DNA of 64,000 nt, taken from the NCBI RefSeq assembly GCF_000974425.1, contig NZ_CP010429.1:5131501-5195500 (forward strand), given 5' to 3'. The notes beneath the pieces were generated by a model. The model had not been told where the DNA came from and ran no database searches. It saw only the letters and a list, made by a program, of their open reading frames with translations. Of this stretch, positions 61,973-64,000 are shown piece by piece (position 1 is the stretch's first letter; every line of letters begins with the position of its first letter). Source of the stretch: Spirosoma radiotolerans. GTDB lineage: Bacteria > Bacteroidota > Bacteroidia > Cytophagales > Spirosomataceae. Position numbers and translations under genes: made by a program.

Positions 61973-62223
61973 GGTTTTTCGGCTGTTCTTATTTATTCTT
62001 TAGCGTCTGGAACGGGATAGCTAAGAACGGTAGCTACCTTTCTACTGAACGCGTCGCTATTGGCCTCATTCTGTATGATATTGCCTCTAATTTACCGGCT
62101 ATTCACTCACTATCAAAATGGCCACTACTGGCTGACAATGACAAAAAAGGCATAAAACATAGTTCATAAATCTATTTACAAAGCTTTTATTAAGCTTATT
62201 TTTATCTCCTTTGGCGCTCCTCG

Positions 62224-63225
62224 TCAAGGTACGTATTGCTTACCAACGATCAATTTGTCGCCTGATAAGTCGGCTTCGAATAAATGGGGAATACGGACAG
62301 TACGCCCCTTCTCGCTTTTGTGGCTATGTACGGCCATAAGCAGCTTACCATCGAGCCTGCGAAACAACATACCATGACCAAAATTGGGCGGGCTAATCGG
62401 TTCCTGTTCCTGTATCCAGGGGCCATCCAGTGTGCCGCTTTTCGAGTAAGCCACGCCCTGTGTGTAGATGTCGTAAATCCAGCTCGTCCAGAGCATACCC
62501 AGTCGGCCGGTTTTAGTCAGAAACAGAAACGGTCCGTCGGTAACTTTATTCGGCCGGTCGTGGCCAGTCGAATCTTTTTCGCGGCTCCAGGGCGAATCGC
62601 TGGCCCTGAATAGTAGTTTACCAGGGCCAAGGCTACCGCTCAAATCGGGTTTAAGTTCGATTTTTTCGATAGTGCCGTTATTATTCTGCAACCATTCATA
62701 GCAGTACACCATATACGGTTTGCCATCCTTATCGACCCAGAATGTACCATCGAGCGTAGGCTTGGCAGCGGGCAGGTAGGTCGCATCAAGCATAGGAACA
62801 TAGGGGCCGTCGGGTTTGTCGCTGACAAGGACATGACTAGCCCGGCGTTCGATGACGTTCTTTCCGACGGTATCAATCTTAACCGCCCGATTGGTGAAGG
62901 TGGCGAAATAGTAGTATTTGTTATTGAACGAATGCAGTTCAGCGGCCCATATCATTGGCTTAGGTCCCATCCACGAGTTGGGGTCGGTCTGGGCCACCAA
63001 GTAGGGTCCCTCCCACAATTTCAGATCAGGGCTTTTCCAGAGCATACCGCCTGTGCCGGTCATGTAGTAGCTGTTTGTTTTTTTGTCAGCCAGAATAAAG
63101 GGGTCGCTCAGCCGAATTGAATCCAGGGGTACATTTTTCCTGATTTGGCTCACTCCAATTGGCTGTGCGTTGAGCCTGAACAAAAGGAACAGGCAACCGG
63201 TCATTAATAATCCAACACTTCTCAT
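62224..63225 (-). CDS. Secreted glycoside hydrolase family 43 protein
   Basis: A 333-residue five-bladed propeller hydrolase with a signal peptide (1-20). Visible features are the catalytic Asp of blade 1 in IRLSDPFILAD (near 40), WAAELHSFNNKYYYF (near 93-107), the pKa-modulating Asp in TLDGTFWVDKDGKPYMVY (near 160) and the metal-site His in NFGHGMLFRR. Where many GH43 members have Glu as the acid in EGP, this one reads KVTDGPFLFL (near 229), with Asp. Family members act on arabinans, xylans and related chains. It probably works with SusCD and under the adjacent sensor-regulator. Confidence 0.85.
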   Translation of the reverse strand: MRSVGLLMTGCLFLLFRLNAQPIGVSQIRKNVPLDSIRLSDPFILADKKTNSYYMTGTGGMLWKSPDLKLWEGPYLVAQTDPNSWMGPKPMIWAAELHSFNNKYYYFATFTNRAVKIDTVGKNVIERRASHVLVSDKPDGPYVPMLDATYLPAAKPTLDGTFWVDKDGKPYMVYCYEWLQNNNGTIEKIELKPDLSGSLGPGKLLFRASDSPWSREKDSTGHDRPNKVTDGPFLFLTKTGRLGMLWTSWIYDIYTQGVAYSKSGTLDGPWIQEQEPISPPNFGHGMLFRRLDGKLLMAVHSHKSEKGRTVRIPHLFEADLSGDKLIVGKQYVP

Positions 63226-63365
63226 ACGTTTTTTCAGGCAGACGAGTACCTACTAATAAGCGAGCATTCGATTATTTTACTTGTATTGAGTGGCCAGAGT
63301 AGCGGAAGATTAGAGGGTATCCGGAATCAACAAGCATTCTATTTACTCTGCCTCCGCTGCATTAT

Positions 63366-64000
63366 TTATAGGCCAAACTTGCGCAGATTATACACGAAGC
63401 TCACCAGCAAATACCGACGTAGTATCCGGCTTTGAACGTCTTCGATATACGTATCGGTTGTGTTTCGGACCAGACTGCGATTTTGATTCAATAGATCAAA
63501 TACCTGCAGGCGCAGTTCGCCCTGATCACCTTTAAAAAACTGCCGGGCCAGCGTTACATTCCAGAGCATAAACTGCTGATTATAGCCCACAGCCCAACCC
63601 GTTGTGGCTGTGTAAGTCACATCGCTGGTGAGCACGAAACGAAAAGGAAGTTTCCAGAATAAGTCGGCAGTGGCATACTGTGACCAGAAAGCCGTGTTCT
63701 GTTTTGGGGTCAGCGAATACGAAGCCGCTTGGTACGTTAGGTTACCACTGAGCCCGTATTCCAGATTACCGCTGAAATTAGATTGCAGGCGAAACCCCTG
63801 CCCCACGCTGACATTTTTTGTGTCATTACGTCGGTCATTCATGAAACTAACCGCCCGACTCAGCGCTACGCTGGTAATGAAGGTAAGGTCCAGTTGCGAG
63901 GGTTGAAGCATTCGCCCGATGGACATCGATCCATTGGCCGACCAAAAGCCGCCCACGTTTATGGGTTGCGTGGTCTGCACACCCGAAGGACTGATCGTTG
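63366..64000 (-). CDS. Outer-membrane beta-barrel protein, partial
   Basis: The open frame continues past the right edge of the window, so only the C-terminal 211 residues or so are seen. Alternating strands with aromatic ends (YTATTGWAVGYNQQFMLWNV, GELRLQVFDLLNQNRSLV and the end VSFVYNLRKFGL) are typical of Bacteroidota TonB-receptor-like outer-membrane family barrels. The terminal hydrophobic residue fits the outer-membrane insertion signal. It lies upstream of GH43 on the same strand with a 140-bp gap. Its N-terminal domains and ligand cannot be judged here. Confidence 0.75.
   Translation of the reverse strand, partial: TISPSGVQTTQPINVGGFWSANGSMSIGRMLQPSQLDLTFITSVALSRAVSFMNDRRNDTKNVSVGQGFRLQSNFSGNLEYGLSGNLTYQAASYSLTPKQNTAFWSQYATADLFWKLPFRFVLTSDVTYTATTGWAVGYNQQFMLWNVTLARQFFKGDQGELRLQVFDLLNQNRSLVRNTTDTYIEDVQSRILRRYLLVSFVYNLRKFGL

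Overview
The window looks like a chromosomal segment from a Bacteroidota bacterium of the order Cytophagales, most like Spirosoma and its relatives. The reasons are a SusC/SusD pair with FecR and an ECF sigma factor, lipoprotein and TonB-receptor signatures, TAnnTTTG promoter boxes, weak Shine-Dalgarno sequences and the protein style throughout. This is inference from families; no search was run.

Left region (1 to about 18.5 kb) is a visibly AT-rich genomic island. It holds a secreted WD40-like protein, a dead IS5-family element, an intact tyrosine recombinase, and a 53-nt 3' fragment of a tRNA-Asn gene that is probably an attachment site. A large HD + GHKL (Hsp90-like) ATPase protein follows. 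Next comes a satellite-like replication module on the minus strand: zinc-finger protein, iteron-like repeats, TOPRIM primase, VapE-type ATPase, a tyrosine recombinase broken by a frameshift and a stop, and a small HTH repressor. Divergent from it are a second HTH regulator with a coiled coil and a Mrr-like nuclease + STAND NTPase protein, a strong candidate for antiviral defence. The island ends with a dead IS1-family element, an orphan outer-membrane protein and gene-poor DNA with several hairpins. A 13-base copy of the tRNA 3' end at 18308 may mark the right boundary.

Middle region (19 to 44 kb) is normal-composition chromosome. It contains three dispersed paralogues of an unrecognised membrane-anchored protein ending in SPPPE (19.2, 23.3 and 28.3 kb). 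Around them are a heptad-repeat coiled-coil protein, a TauE/SafE permease, a MetE-like methyltransferase, a CRTAC1/VCBS protein, a vanadium-haloperoxidase/PAP2 lipoprotein and a photolyase. A surface-glycan cluster follows: three GT4 enzymes, two GT2 enzymes and an MsbA-type ABC exporter. After it come housekeeping and stress genes (Crp-like regulator, NTF2-like, F420-type reductase, pirin, DUF2200, methyltransferase, HD hydrolase).

Right region (44 to 64 kb) is for carbohydrate use. One minus-strand group has a PQQ dehydrogenase with a built-in haem-c site, a Tat-exported enolase-superfamily protein, a decayed cytochrome c and a GH71/99-like protein. It is followed by an SGNH-hydrolase/TPR protein and a polysaccharide-utilisation-like locus: ECF sigma factor, FecR, SusC with an STN domain, SusD, a GH43 enzyme, and an unusual membrane-spanning regulator (LamG-like and Kelch-like outside; winged helix plus BTAD inside). 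Three direct repeats of CTTAATAAA spaced exactly 11 bp lie upstream of the sigma gene and could be the target of that regulator. The last gene, an outer-membrane beta-barrel protein, runs off the window edge.
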